Shown here piece after piece: positions 9,087 to 19,905 of a DNA stretch of 64,000 nt. Location: assembly GCA_963675935.2 (NCBI GenBank), contig CAXXPV010000006.1, forward strand, positions 62,001-126,000, written 5' to 3'. The position numbers and the translations under genes are program-made. The notes below the pieces were generated by a model. That model worked only from the letters and a program-made list of their open reading frames with translations. It ran no database searches and was not told where the DNA came from. Each line of letters starts with the position of its first letter. Position 1 is the stretch's first letter. The stretch is from G963675935 sp963675935. GTDB lineage: Bacteria; Planctomycetota; Planctomycetia; Pirellulales; Thermoguttaceae.

Positions 9087-10286
9087 TTACGACCCGAGCC
9101 TTGGCACGTTCCGCTCCTGGTCCCAATAGGGCGAAAGCCGCCGCACGTTCGCCACCATCTCGGGAAACGCCTCGATGATCCGGTCCACGTCGGCCTCGGT
9201 GTTGTAACGGCTGAAGCTGAACCGGATGGAACCCTGCACGGCGGCGTCGGGAATCTTCATCGCCCGCAGGACGTGCGATGGCTCCAGCGACCCGGACGTG
9301 CAAGCCGAGCCGCTCGACGCGCAAATGCCGAAGGCGTTCATCTGGTAGAGCAGGGATTCGCCCTCGACGCAATGGCACGAGACGTTCAACGTGTTGGGCA
9401 ATCGCGGCGCGCCGCGGCCGTTGATCTCGACGTAGGGCACGCGTTCCTCGATCGCCCGTTCGAGCCGGTCGCGGAAGCCGCGCACCCGGGTGTTTTCGTC
9501 CAGAAAACCTTCGGCGGCCAGTTGCAGGGCACGGGCCAATCCGGCGATGTAGGGCACGTTTTCGGTGCCGGCCCGGCGGCCTTCCTCCTGATGCCCTCCG
9601 ATCAAATACGGCCGGCAGCGCGTGCCGCGTTTGATGTACAAGCCGCCGACGCCCTTCGGGGCGTGAACCTTGTGGCCGGAGAATGACAGCATATCGACGT
9701 TTTGGAATTCGACCCGCAAGTCGATCGGAATTTTGCCGACCGATTGCGTCGCGTCGGTGTGGAAGATAATCGACGGGTCGGTCTCTTTCGTGATTCTTGC
9801 GAGTTGCTCGATGGGAAAAATCACGCCGGTTTCGTTGTTGGCGTGCATGATCGTGACCAGCAGCGTGTCGGGCCGCAAGGCGCGGATGAACTCGCCTAGG
9901 TCGAGGTTGCCGTCGCGATCGACATTCAAGAATGTCACGTCGCAGCCTTCCCGCTGCAATTCCTGGCACACGCCGAGGACGGCGGGATGTTCGACGGCGG
10001 TGGTGATGACGTGGCGCCGGTTGGGATTCGCCCGAACCGCGCCGAAGATAGCCGCGTTGTCGCTCTCCGAGGCGCAACTGGTGAACTCGATGGCATGCGG
10101 ATCGGTCAGCCCAAAGAACCGTGCGACTTCCGCCCGCGCCGCCGCGACGGCATGGGCCACGTGCAGCGCGGGGTCGTACATCGAGCTGGCGTTAAAATAT
10201 TCGGTCGTCAGGAAAGGCGTCATGGCTTCGACGACTTCGGGGGCGACCGGGGTGGTGGCGTTGTTGTCGGCGTAGATGATGTTCAT
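9087..10286 (-). CDS. nifS: Cysteine desulfurase, NifS/IscS type
   Basis: 399-residue PLP enzyme that removes sulfur from cysteine and passes the persulfide to the NifU scaffold. It begins MNIIYADNNATTPVAPEV, the standard NifS start. The PLP lysine lies in SFSGHKVHAPKG, the active-site cysteine in the loop SSGSACTSGSLEPSHVL, and the conserved HTDATQ histidine is present. A GGAG ribosome site precedes the ATG. nifU lies 1.06 kb upstream on the same strand; the intervening small genes look inserted, so the two may once have been adjacent. No nitrogenase genes are visible, so a housekeeping Fe-S role is likely. Confidence 0.95.
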   Translation of the reverse strand: MNIIYADNNATTPVAPEVVEAMTPFLTTEYFNASSMYDPALHVAHAVAAARAEVARFFGLTDPHAIEFTSCASESDNAAIFGAVRANPNRRHVITTAVEHPAVLGVCQELQREGCDVTFLNVDRDGNLDLGEFIRALRPDTLLVTIMHANNETGVIFPIEQLARITKETDPSIIFHTDATQSVGKIPIDLRVEFQNVDMLSFSGHKVHAPKGVGGLYIKRGTRCRPYLIGGHQEEGRRAGTENVPYIAGLARALQLAAEGFLDENTRVRGFRDRLERAIEERVPYVEINGRGAPRLPNTLNVSCHCVEGESLLYQMNAFGICASSGSACTSGSLEPSHVLRAMKIPDAAVQGSIRFSFSRYNTEADVDRIIEAFPEMVANVRRLSPYWDQERNVPRLGS

Positions 10287-10331
10287 GCGGGGCTCCGTCG
10301 CTCAAAATTCGCGCGTCGTAAGCCAAGTAAT

Positions 10332-10634
10332 TCATGTTACTGGTTTGCGACTGATATCCCGGAATACGGGCATTTGATTGTAGCCAATGGTTGGGTCGTT
10401 TGACTTAAAATGCCTAATGAACTCGATTTCTTTTTGGGTAACCTCTGAAGGAGTGGATGTCTCCGATTCCCACAGAATATCTCGAGTGATTGTAAAGTGC
10501 TTTCTCTGCTCCCGCGTAAAATCCTTCGCGATCAGTTCGCTGGAAGCACTGCCGAAGTAGTTTATACTGTTTGTTCGATCTTGGCCAATGTATATCTTCC
10601 CGTTTGGATATGTGATACAGTAGATCACATTCAT
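10332..10634 (-). CDS. Small GIY-YIG-like nuclease domain protein
   Basis: 100 residues starting MNVIYCITYPNGKIYIGQD. The 'IY...KIYIGQ' pair of strands, the YFGSASSELI segment, a conserved glutamate in QKEIEFIRHF and the closing GYNQMP match the compact GIY-YIG endonuclease fold seen in homing and mobile-element proteins. The catalytic tyrosines and glutamate appear present. Composition is AT-richer than the flanking nif genes, which suggests acquisition. It is downstream of a broken toxin-antitoxin pair on the same strand. Confidence 0.6.
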   Translation of the reverse strand: MNVIYCITYPNGKIYIGQDRTNSINYFGSASSELIAKDFTREQRKHFTITRDILWESETSTPSEVTQKEIEFIRHFKSNDPTIGYNQMPVFRDISRKPVT

Positions 10635-10701
10635 TGATTGGTCTCCCCAACACTAACATTGCATTGACATGGATGATGTCCATGCAAAGCTCCGCCGTTT
10701 G

Positions 10702-11049
10702 TCACGGATGCGGTGTGACGGCGACAATCGTTATCTGCTGCCTGCCAGGACCATAACACCAAAACACCTGATACGCGCCGGGCGTTTGATTTTGCGCGTA
10801 TGCCTCAAACACCTCCTACTTTGGGTCGTAGTGATGCAGCAGTGAATGATACTCGTGCGTTTGCAAGCAGGGATGTTTTGGATTCAAGGCCAGCAGCGTT
10901 ACGGTTTTGTGAACCTTCTTTACTAGTCCTTCGTCTTTTGAAGACTTCTCTTTCCCCTTCTTTCGGCGCGACGCGAGGCTTGCCACAGCCTTGGCCTTCA
11001 GCTCATCATAAGCGGTTCGCGCCGCTGATGTCCAAACGAGCGAAAACAT
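10702..11049 (-). pseudogene. RelE/ParE-type toxin interrupted by an in-frame TAG
   Basis: The first 77 codons (MFSLVWTSAARTAYDELKAK to HSLLHHYDPK) end at a TAG at 10816-10818. The same frame continues for 37 codons (EVFEAYAQNQTPGAYQVFWC, then QQITIVAVTPHP) to a TGA at 10702-10704. The joined sequence is a plausible complete type II RelE-fold mRNA interferase or gyrase-type toxin: the post-stop part holds the 'AY....PGAYQVFW.YGP....ITI...TPHP' core strands. The truncated product would lack those strands and be inactive. The start overlaps the stop of the upstream antitoxin (TAATG). Confidence 0.75.
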
Positions 11050-11246
11050 TAGTCGTCAAGTCGTTTCATCAATCGTGCGTCGGCCTCCAAATCGGGCGAC
11101 TTGGTCATCTTGCCAGCCTTAGCCTCTTCCAAACCGCGAAGCACCGCAGCCTTTGCCTTGGAGTTTTTGTGAAGCCAGGCTTCACGCTGAGGCACTGCCG
11201 GAGCCAACGCGATTCGCCCTTTGCTGTCCGTAGGTTTGGTGGTCAT
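11049..11246 (-). CDS. Putative antitoxin of the interrupted RelE-type pair
   Basis: 65 residues, highly charged (MTTKPTDSKGRIALAP, then KNSKAKAAVLRGLEEAKAGK and ADARLMKRLDD). Its size, charge and one-base overlap with the following toxin frame fit a type II antitoxin whose C-terminal helix would wrap the toxin. No DNA-binding domain is recognisable. With the toxin broken, this gene may be a relic or a stand-alone antidote. Confidence 0.6.
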   Translation of the reverse strand: MTTKPTDSKGRIALAPAVPQREAWLHKNSKAKAAVLRGLEEAKAGKMTKSPDLEADARLMKRLDD

Positions 11247-11345
11247 TGATCGTCAGAGAATAAATGTCGGCATCTGTGGTTTTGGAGAGCACATTCCGCG
11301 GGCCGTTGGCCCCCGGCTATTTTGATATTGCCTGTCTGTGAGATG

Positions 11346-12332
11346 CTAAACGTCGATGACCCGAATCCGTTCATCGACCATTTCCTTGAGCGTTCGTTCG
11401 ACCAGCATTCGCAGGGTTTGGTCGGCGTGGTCGCAGCCCTCGCAGGCGCCCCGCAAACGGCAATAGACCAGCGTGCCCTTGATATCCACGATTTCCACGT
11501 CGCCGCCGTCGCTTTTCAACAGGGGCCGAACGAACTCATCAACGGTCTTTTCGATTTTCTTGTCGAACTGGTACGTCGAGGCCGGCGGCGAGTTTTCCTC
11601 GGGCGGCGAAGGTTGCAGCGACGCGACCGGCGCGGCGGCCAGAATGGGAAGCTGTCCGAGCGTTTTCGGCTGCGGTTTTTGCGGCCCCCAGGTTTCGTCC
11701 AAAAGGTCTTGCAGCCCGCCGGGAACGTGATGACACGACATGCAGGCGCCGCCGGCCTTGATCGCGCCGGTGATCTCGGCGATGGTGTGCAGGTTCAATT
11801 CCTTGATCTTGCGGCGGATGTACGGCTCGCTCAGCGAGAAACATTTGCAGACGATGCGGCCTTCCGATCGTTCGTCGGCGTGCATGTCGATGCCGAGGCT
11901 TTTGAGATCGACGCCGCGGAGCTGGGCCCAATTGAACACCGACGCCTCGAGCGCCTCGGCGCCCATGACCGAGCAGTGGATTTTCTGCCGGGGAAGCCCT
12001 TCAAGAAATTTCACGATGTCTTGGTTCGTGATTGTCAGGGCCTCGATCGGCGTGCGGCCGCCTTGTTCGATCAAGGTGCATAGGGCCTCGGAGGCGGCAA
12101 TGGCCGAGGTGCAGCCGAACGTCAGGTAGCGGGCTTCCGTGATGACGTCCTTCGTCGGATCGGTGGGATGACGCTTAACCCGGAAGGTGAAGCGGATGGC
12201 GTCGCCGCAGGCGAGCGAGCCGTGTTCGCCGAAACCGTCGGGATTTTCGATTTCGCCGAGGTGTGTTCCTGGGCGGCCGTGGACGGCGTCCATGAAGAGT
12301 TGTTTGGTTTTTTCGCTATATTCCCAAGCCAT
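11346..12332 (-). CDS. nifU: NifU Fe-S cluster scaffold, three-domain type
   Basis: 328 residues from the ATG at 12332 (MAWEYSEKTKQLF) with a GGAGG ribosome site. Domain order: an IscU-like scaffold with its cysteines in EHGSLACGDAIR, TFGCTSAI and KIHCSVMG; a central BFD-type [2Fe-2S] domain (IVCKCFSLSEPYIRR, then GACMSCHHVPGG); and a C-terminal NifU/Nfu domain with the cysteine pair in RGACEGCDHADQTLR. A Pro-rich linker (about residues 215-250) joins the last two domains. It assembles clusters from sulfur delivered by NifS. In this organism it probably serves general Fe-S assembly, since no nitrogenase genes are near. Confidence 0.93.
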   Translation of the reverse strand: MAWEYSEKTKQLFMDAVHGRPGTHLGEIENPDGFGEHGSLACGDAIRFTFRVKRHPTDPTKDVITEARYLTFGCTSAIAASEALCTLIEQGGRTPIEALTITNQDIVKFLEGLPRQKIHCSVMGAEALEASVFNWAQLRGVDLKSLGIDMHADERSEGRIVCKCFSLSEPYIRRKIKELNLHTIAEITGAIKAGGACMSCHHVPGGLQDLLDETWGPQKPQPKTLGQLPILAAAPVASLQPSPPEENSPPASTYQFDKKIEKTVDEFVRPLLKSDGGDVEIVDIKGTLVYCRLRGACEGCDHADQTLRMLVERTLKEMVDERIRVIDV

Positions 12333-12425
12333 CGCGGCCCTCCGCGTTGTTGTGTCGGTCAGAAATCTCACTCCTTTCCTATTTTACCGCTGTCCAGCAT
12401 GGAAGGCGATGGGGGGCTTGGAAGA

Positions 12426-12616
12426 GGGGCTTAGGACTTGGGACTTGGGACTTGGGACTTGGGTCTTGGGTCTTGGAACCAAGTCCTAAACCGGATTATT
12501 CACAAACGTCATCCTGAGCGCAGCGAAGGATCTCCGTTGCCTCCTAGCCGACCCAGATTCTTCGCTGCGCTCAGAATGACCGCTATTCATGAATAATCCG
12601 GGCTAAGCCCCAAGCC
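12426..12616. repeat. Triple-nested palindrome upstream of nifU
   Basis: The outer arms combine gggcttaggacttggg repeats at the left (acttgggacttggg units) and ctaagccccaagcc at the right. Inside is an inverted pair ccggattattcac / gaataatccggg, and inside that a palindrome of the cattctgagcgcagcgaag type (about 12508-12581). It fills the gap between nifU and the kinase end. Confidence 0.75.
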
Positions 12617-12642
12617 TCGGAAGGAACGGAATGAATTCCGTT

Positions 12643-14634
<1,992 letters not shown>

Positions 14635-14830
14635 GAAGGTTCCGCGATCCTGTCTTCGTAGGGGCCGTCCGCGACGCAGCTCCTGTTGGAGCGCGGCAGA
14701 TATTCCGATCCTTGGGAGCGGCGGTAGTCAATATCGCCGCCCCAATGTGGTTGTTCCGTATGCCCCGCCATTCTACTAATCTAGCCCGTTTTTTTTGCCG
14801 AAGCCGGGCAAACGACGGAAAATCGCCAAA

Positions 14831-15466
14831 CTAATCTACGACACGGGCAACCTGAAGCAACTTGGAGCTGATCTTGAGTCCCTCTCGTTCGGCCGCCTTT
14901 CGAGAAATCATTACGCGGATTTTGTTGTCTTCGAGGATAAATTGCATAACGCCCCCCCTGTTGAGGAATCTTTCGGTGTCGCCCACCAGAAGTATGCCTT
15001 TTCCCGCCACTCGGCGAATCACCTCGGCCTGGGCCTCTGGTTCGAGCGCGGAGGAGAAATACAGGATGTTGCAAGCTCGGATGTCACTGGCCGACGAAAA
15101 ACGTCGAATTTGGATTGGGCGATCCTGAATCTTCTTGATTTGTGCGATCTGGTCGAGGTCGGCGGCGATCGGGTCTTGATCGAGTATGCCGATGACGAAC
15201 GGCGTTTCAGGCGAAGGAAAAGTCTTCGAGGGCCACTCGACGTACCGGCCGAACTGGTACAAATAGGCCGCCTTGATCCGATACTCCCGGTTGATCTCCG
15301 ACTCCGATTCGTCTTGGGCCGCCGAAGGCGTCGTGCCGAGGTTCCAGGCCGCCAGCAGCAACAGGCAACCACTCATGGCAAGAAACGCACATCGCCGCCT
15401 CGTGCCGCGCGGCGGCGAGGCCGGTGCAAGGAGTCGCGGAGGATGACGTTTTCGCAAGTGGTTCAC
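14831..15466 (-). CDS. YfiR-family (DUF4154) periplasmic protein
   Basis: 211 residues with a signal peptide (CAFLAMSGCLLLLAAWNLG). The mature part begins NREYRIKAAYLYQFGRYVEW, the hallmark of the YfiR/HmsC (DUF4154) family, and contains CNILYFSS and GKGILLVGDTERFLNRGG, both typical. Family members are periplasmic repressors that bind the sensor domain of a membrane signalling protein. Here the likely partner is the CHASE8-type kinase downstream. It lies 26 bp after the TonB receptor, so these two are probably co-transcribed; a 196-bp gap without a clear terminator separates it from the kinase. Confidence 0.88.
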   Translation of the reverse strand: MNHLRKRHPPRLLAPASPPRGTRRRCAFLAMSGCLLLLAAWNLGTTPSAAQDESESEINREYRIKAAYLYQFGRYVEWPSKTFPSPETPFVIGILDQDPIAADLDQIAQIKKIQDRPIQIRRFSSASDIRACNILYFSSALEPEAQAEVIRRVAGKGILLVGDTERFLNRGGVMQFILEDNKIRVMISRKAAEREGLKISSKLLQVARVVD

Positions 15467-15492
15467 GGTTGATCAATCTTTCGGTGCCATTT

Positions 15493-17553
15493 TCAGTATC
15501 GCCAGGCAACCGTTCCGTAAACGCCGCGGGGAACTTCCGTGGGAACCGTATTGAAGATGTCGCTGATCCGGCCGAACTCAAAATGTTCGGCCTGCAACAA
15601 ATTCTGGCCGACAACCGCCAACTCCAGATGTTTTCGCGGTCGCCATGCCAAACGCATATCCAGCGAAACGTAGCCTGGGAAGCGGAAATCGGAGAGGCGG
15701 TCAACCCACTTAGTCATCAGATCGAAGTCCAGATCTTTCCGAAGATTCCAGGAAGATCGCAGGTAAATCTGGTTGTGTGGATCGCCGAAGGTGTAATCGA
15801 CGTTGTCGATGGAGACTTCCAGGTAAGTGTATTGGCCGGACAAACGCCACCGGTCGGAGACGGCCCATTCGCAGGCAAGCTCGACGCCATAAGACGTTGC
15901 GGAGCCGGCATTGTCGAACGTCATGGGCAAAATCATGTGCGGCGGCGACGGGACGGTTTCCTCGAAAGGCTCGCCGAAACTGTCGCTGCGAAAGTGATCG
16001 TACACGTTGTAGAACGTGGCGAGATCCCAAGAGAACTGCTCCGTGGCCTGTGTTCGATAGCCGACCTCGTAGGCGATCAGGGCCTCCGAAGTCATGGCGT
16101 GGCTGCCAAGTACACGTGGAATCAGCCCACCGCCGACATCCCTGGGGAGTGTCGTAGATACATCTTCCTCGGCTCGCGCGGGGGTGCGCACGGCTCGCGA
16201 GACGGCGCACCAGCCGGAATGCCGGCGGTCTGGCGTCCAGAGCAATCGAATCGTCGGTTGGTACTCAAGCCCGGTGTAAGGGTTTTGCTCCAACTTGCAG
16301 CCGGTCGTCAGCGTCCAGAGATCTTCGCTAAGGACGATCTCGTCTTGAATGAACTCGGTAGTCGTATTGATGGTTTGCACAGTCGGCGTGAAGTGCAACG
16401 CGAAGTAGTTGGAGCCGAAGTCCCACATTTCGGTGTTTCGGAAGCTGGCCCCGCATGTGATGTGTTGGCGGTCGCCCATTGGAAAACGATACTGATAATC
16501 GACGTCGAAGGTTCTGACCGTATCGAGCAAGAGCGGGTTGGGGATTGGTTCATTGAAAGTGGATTTGTCGTAATACGCTTGCAAGGTCCAGTCGGAATCC
16601 TCGTCACGGACATGACGCCATCGAGCGAGTATGTTTTCGCCGGAATTTCTGATGTATCCGACTTGATATTTGCCGTAAGGCGATTCGGGAATCGCCACCG
16701 TGTCGCGAGTGCCGGAGTCGCCCCCGAAATGGTCGCCTTGAAAGGTCAGAACGTCGGATTTGTCGCGGGTGAGATTCCAGTCGGTGCGGAACCCGCAGCG
16801 ACCCTGCCGCCAAGAGTCTTCGGCGGGAAGGTCCGGCGTTCCAACTCCCGGTCCCCGATCGAAACTTTTTGCATAGACGCGATAGAAGGCGTCCTCGCCG
16901 AGTTTCCCGCCGTAGCGCGTGCTTTCGGTGAATTGTTCATGCGTGCCGCCGCCGGCCATGACATAGGCGCCTTGGGTATCGCTCGCCTTTTTCGTGATAA
17001 TGTTGATGACGCCGTTGACGGCATTGGAACCCCACAACGTCCCGCCGGGGCCACGGATGACTTCGATCCGTTCGATGTCTTCCAGGATGTAGTCTTGTTG
17101 ATCCCAGAGAACTCCCGAGGCCACGGGTTCGTAAACGCTTCGGCCATCGATCAGGACGAGAAGCTTGTTGGCGAAACGGCCGTTGAAGCCGCGGCATGAA
17201 ATTGCCCATTTATTGGAATCGATGTGGGCCACCTCCAGACCCGGCGCCATACGGAGGGCTTCGGGGATGCACGTGGCGCCGCTGCGGCGGATCATCTCGT
17301 TGGTAATCACGAACACCGCCGCCGCCGAACGCCCCACGGTGCTCTTTTCCTTAGTCACCGAAGTGACCGGGACGTCCATTGAGGGCACGATGACGGGAGT
17401 TTTGGCAAGCTGTTCGATGTCGAGGTTCAAGATGTCGCCGGCGTCCCGGGCAGGACTCCCCTTGGAGGGCGATGAGTCCCGAGATCGTTCAACGTCTTGT
17501 GCCCGAGCCGACGACACCATCGCGAGAATCGTCAGGGCGATGGCGTGAAGCAT
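15493..17553 (-). CDS. TonB-dependent outer-membrane receptor
   Basis: 686 residues from the ATG at 17553 (MLHAIALTILAMVSSARAQD, a signal peptide). The open frame extends 42 codons upstream without signal-like sequence. The plug domain shows VFVITNEMIRRSGATCIPEA, CRGFNGRFANKLLVLIDGRS, RIEVIRGPGGTLWGSNAVNG and INIITKKA. A 22-strand-type barrel with many aromatic girdle residues follows, ending VYGTVAWRY with a terminal aromatic. The ligand is unknown; this subtype (short plug, no carboxypeptidase-like N-domain) is often linked to YfiR and hybrid kinases, so it may sense rather than only import. No TonB/ExbBD genes are present here. Confidence 0.92.
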   Translation of the reverse strand: MLHAIALTILAMVSSARAQDVERSRDSSPSKGSPARDAGDILNLDIEQLAKTPVIVPSMDVPVTSVTKEKSTVGRSAAAVFVITNEMIRRSGATCIPEALRMAPGLEVAHIDSNKWAISCRGFNGRFANKLLVLIDGRSVYEPVASGVLWDQQDYILEDIERIEVIRGPGGTLWGSNAVNGVINIITKKASDTQGAYVMAGGGTHEQFTESTRYGGKLGEDAFYRVYAKSFDRGPGVGTPDLPAEDSWRQGRCGFRTDWNLTRDKSDVLTFQGDHFGGDSGTRDTVAIPESPYGKYQVGYIRNSGENILARWRHVRDEDSDWTLQAYYDKSTFNEPIPNPLLLDTVRTFDVDYQYRFPMGDRQHITCGASFRNTEMWDFGSNYFALHFTPTVQTINTTTEFIQDEIVLSEDLWTLTTGCKLEQNPYTGLEYQPTIRLLWTPDRRHSGWCAVSRAVRTPARAEEDVSTTLPRDVGGGLIPRVLGSHAMTSEALIAYEVGYRTQATEQFSWDLATFYNVYDHFRSDSFGEPFEETVPSPPHMILPMTFDNAGSATSYGVELACEWAVSDRWRLSGQYTYLEVSIDNVDYTFGDPHNQIYLRSSWNLRKDLDFDLMTKWVDRLSDFRFPGYVSLDMRLAWRPRKHLELAVVGQNLLQAEHFEFGRISDIFNTVPTEVPRGVYGTVAWRY

Positions 17554-17925
17554 CCGGCAGCGAACCTGCCGCGAGGAGCCGGAGCGGATGCAATTACATC
17601 CCCCGGTCGCTCGACGCGCATGCGTAGCGAAAAGGTCTCGCATCCCGATCCCCCCAACGCCAGCAGGCCGAGGCGACATAACAGCAGGGCATGTGCCTCC
17701 GGCGTTTTGAGATGGCGCTGGCTAATCACCGAATCGACCAGCAGAGCAACACATTCGCATCAAAGTCAAGGAAAAAACGAAAATTTCGCATTTGTCCCCT
17801 ACTGCTATATAGGTGGTAATGCCCTGATGTAACCGGTAAATTCCTCACAGCAATCCGTTTCGGCATCCCTATGTTGTGGGGTATGCAGGTTTTCAGTGGC
17901 GATGGTAGCCCGCATTCTCACAACC
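17554..17925. other. Leader region of the TonB-receptor operon, no gene seen
   Basis: 372 bases with no convincing open frame. The AT-rich stretch near 17760-17850 is the most likely place for the operon promoter, but I can assign no specific -35/-10 pair. Confidence 0.4.
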
Positions 17926-18004
17926 GTTTAGCCGGCGAGCTTGCTCGCCGCGTTTTTCGCGGGATTCATTGCCCTTTCGCGGCGAGCAAGCTCGCCGGCT
18001 AAAC
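17926..18004. repeat. Palindromic repeat, gtttagccggcga family
   Basis: Arms gtttagccggcgagcttgct and its reverse complement. This is the same family as copies at 28630-28708, 39426-39497, 49267-49338 and 50462-50540, and a half copy at 46444-46470. The arm is strongly conserved while the centre differs between copies. Confidence 0.88.
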
Positions 18005-18260
18005 GAACACGACAGTGAAGGGCTAATCGGCCCTGCCCTCCCCCAGGACAACTGCAAAGTCTCGTATTTTGGGGATAGATGGGAAAAACCGTCATTCTGA
18101 GCGCTTGTGAATTTTTACAAAAGACCACTGTAGAGCTCGTCCGCCTTTCGGGTGCAAGTTGCACTTTGTAAATCTGCCATGACGTGGTAAACAGAAGGGG
18201 GGAAGTTTTGCTTGGTGGGAGGCCAAGCGACATAACTTTAGGTAAAGGAGGTAGCCAGGG

Positions 18261-18632
18261 ATGGCCATTAGCGAAGCATTACGAGAACGAATCACGGGGA
18301 TGACGGCCGAATTGCGGCGGGAAATGTGGGGGCCAAACGGTGCGCCGGCCTGGGGAACGACGTTTGCCGAGATGGAAGACGAGACCGGGGAAGTCGGCGA
18401 CGCCATTGCTTGCGTGCTGCTTTCCGAGGCGTTGCAAAAGCAGGCGGAGGCGGCCGGTCACGCGGCTGGCAAGTGCAGCGGATGCGGGGAGCCTATACCC
18501 CTAGAAGAAATCGCCGGACGGCTTCTCCAAGCCAAACGTGGAGAAGCCGTCTGGCAAGAATCCTACGGTCATTGCAAGCGATGCCGCAAGGCTTTTTTTC
18601 CCTCACTCCCAAACCTTGGGCATCAGACCTGA
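18261..18632 (+). CDS. ISKra4-like transposase, upstream frame (zinc-ribbon part)
   Basis: 123 residues, ATG at 18261 behind an excellent ribosome site (AAAGGAGG). The N-terminal part is helical. The C-terminal part carries two cysteine pairs, CSGCGEPIP and HCKRCRKAFFP, forming a zinc-ribbon-like element that in full-length relatives leads straight into the region encoded by the next frame. The frame stops at 18632, overlapping the second frame by 95 bp. A +1 shift at or just after the run of seven T followed by ccc (18593-18602) would fuse the two frames at AFFP/HSQTLGI. Confidence 0.82.
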   Translation: MAISEALRERITGMTAELRREMWGPNGAPAWGTTFAEMEDETGEVGDAIACVLLSEALQKQAEAAGHAAGKCSGCGEPIPLEEIAGRLLQAKRGEAVWQESYGHCKRCRKAFFPSLPNLGHQT

Positions 18633-19851
18633 TGACACGGTTTCTCCGGCAGTGCTCCGCAAGATGGTTTATGCGGGCAGTCACGCCAGCAGTTTTCAGC
18701 AGGCCAGCAAGGACTTGAAAGAAGAAGCCGAGTTGGACATTTCCGATCAACGGATCATGCGGGCCACCAAGCGGATCGGTCAAGAGCGAGTGGCCCAACG
18801 GAAGGCGGAGGAAGCGGCGTGGGAGGCGTTGCCGTTGCCCGAGCAACAAGACAGTCCGCGCGAGCAAGTTCCGTGCGTGGCGTGCGTTGAAATGGACGGC
18901 GGGCGCATCCAGATTCGCAATCGCAACGAAGAATTGTCTCCGAAGAAAGAAGAAGAATCGCGGAAGGGGCGATTTTGGCGTGAGACGAAAGTGGGCTGCT
19001 TGTTGTCGATGACGAGCGAAACCTTCGCGTCCGATCCTTGCCCGGCGATTCCGAAGATTTTCGTCGATCCGCGTCGAATGGGCAAAATATCTCGTGAAAT
19101 CAAGGGTTTTTCTGCGGTTGGCGATTCGCCTGCCAAGGAGGAATCGGACAAGCCGTCGGCGTCTGAAAAGCGTCGAGGTCAGCCGGAGATATTGGTGCGG
19201 AGCGTGGTGGCGACGCGCGAGTCCATCGAGGCGTTCGGCAAGCAGTTGGCGTCGGCGGCGTGGGAGCGCGGCTTCATGGCGGCGAGCCGCAAGGCGTTCG
19301 TGGGCGATGGATCGGAAACAAATTGGTCGGTGTGGCGGCGATACTTTTCACATTTCACGCCGATCGTGGATTTCATCCATGCGTTGTGTTACGTGTTCGC
19401 CGGCGCGATGGCCGGCCGCACGATGGAAGAAGCGTGGCCGGAATACTGTCGTTGGGCGCAATGGTTGTGGAGCGGTCAGGTGGAGTTGGTGATTGCAGCG
19501 TTGCAAGAACGTCAGCGGGCGTTGGGACTGCCAGAGAAAAACGAGGCCGAAGATTCGCCGCGTAACAAGGTGGCGGATGCGTTGTGTTATCTGGAGAACC
19601 AAAGATCGAGGATGCACTATGACGAATATCGCCGGGAAGGGCTTCCGATCACCAGCAGCCACATCGAATCGACGATCAAGCAAATCAACCGTCGTGTGAA
19701 GGGCACGGAAAAGTTTTGGTCGAGTGGAGGAGCGGATGCGTTGTTGCAACTGACCGCCGACTACCTCAGCGACACCCAGCCGCTAACCACCTTTTGGCAG
19801 GATCGCCAAACCCAAGCCACCGGCCAACGCCACTACCAGACCGCCGGATAA
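18538..19851 (+). CDS. ISKra4-like transposase, downstream frame (DDE catalytic part)
   Basis: The open frame begins at 18538, but the meaningful part starts near 18600 with HSQTLGIRPDDTVSPAVLRK. Candidate catalytic residues are the aspartate in VACVEMDGGRIQIR, the aspartate in FVGDGSETNWSVWRRYF and the glutamate in TSSHIESTIKQINRRVKG, consistent with a DDE transposase. The segment PIVDFIHALCYVF is typical of the family. It is probably made as a frameshift fusion of about 520 residues with the upstream frame, because the ATG at 18538 lies within that frame's zinc ribbon and has no ribosome site. Confidence 0.85.
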   Translation: MEKPSGKNPTVIASDAARLFFPHSQTLGIRPDDTVSPAVLRKMVYAGSHASSFQQASKDLKEEAELDISDQRIMRATKRIGQERVAQRKAEEAAWEALPLPEQQDSPREQVPCVACVEMDGGRIQIRNRNEELSPKKEEESRKGRFWRETKVGCLLSMTSETFASDPCPAIPKIFVDPRRMGKISREIKGFSAVGDSPAKEESDKPSASEKRRGQPEILVRSVVATRESIEAFGKQLASAAWERGFMAASRKAFVGDGSETNWSVWRRYFSHFTPIVDFIHALCYVFAGAMAGRTMEEAWPEYCRWAQWLWSGQVELVIAALQERQRALGLPEKNEAEDSPRNKVADALCYLENQRSRMHYDEYRREGLPITSSHIESTIKQINRRVKGTEKFWSSGGADALLQLTADYLSDTQPLTTFWQDRQTQATGQRHYQTAG

Positions 19852-19905
19852 ACAATACGCAAAGTGCAACTTGCACCCCCGCCTTTCCGCATGAAACATG
19901 GGCAA

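Larger units (their letters stand above)
18150..19878 (+). mobile_element. ISKra4-like insertion sequence with 9-bp target duplication
   Basis: 1729 bp bounded by perfect 19-bp terminal inverted repeats gggtgcaagttgcactttg (18150-18168) and its reverse complement (19860-19878). The 9-bp sequence ccgcctttc is present directly outside both ends (18141-18149 and 19879-19887), a clean target-site duplication. Two overlapping reading frames encode the transposase. The intact ends, intact frames and perfect duplication suggest recent insertion and possible activity. Confidence 0.92.

Noticed and set aside
9087..12332. nifS and nifU as evidence for nitrogen fixation
   Set aside because: No nitrogenase or cofactor genes are present; many bacteria use NifS/NifU-type proteins for general Fe-S assembly.
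12426..12480. Short acttggg tandem as CRISPR or regulatory repeat
   Set aside because: It is the arm of a palindrome of the same type as at 215-281 and 38106-38163; there are no spacers.
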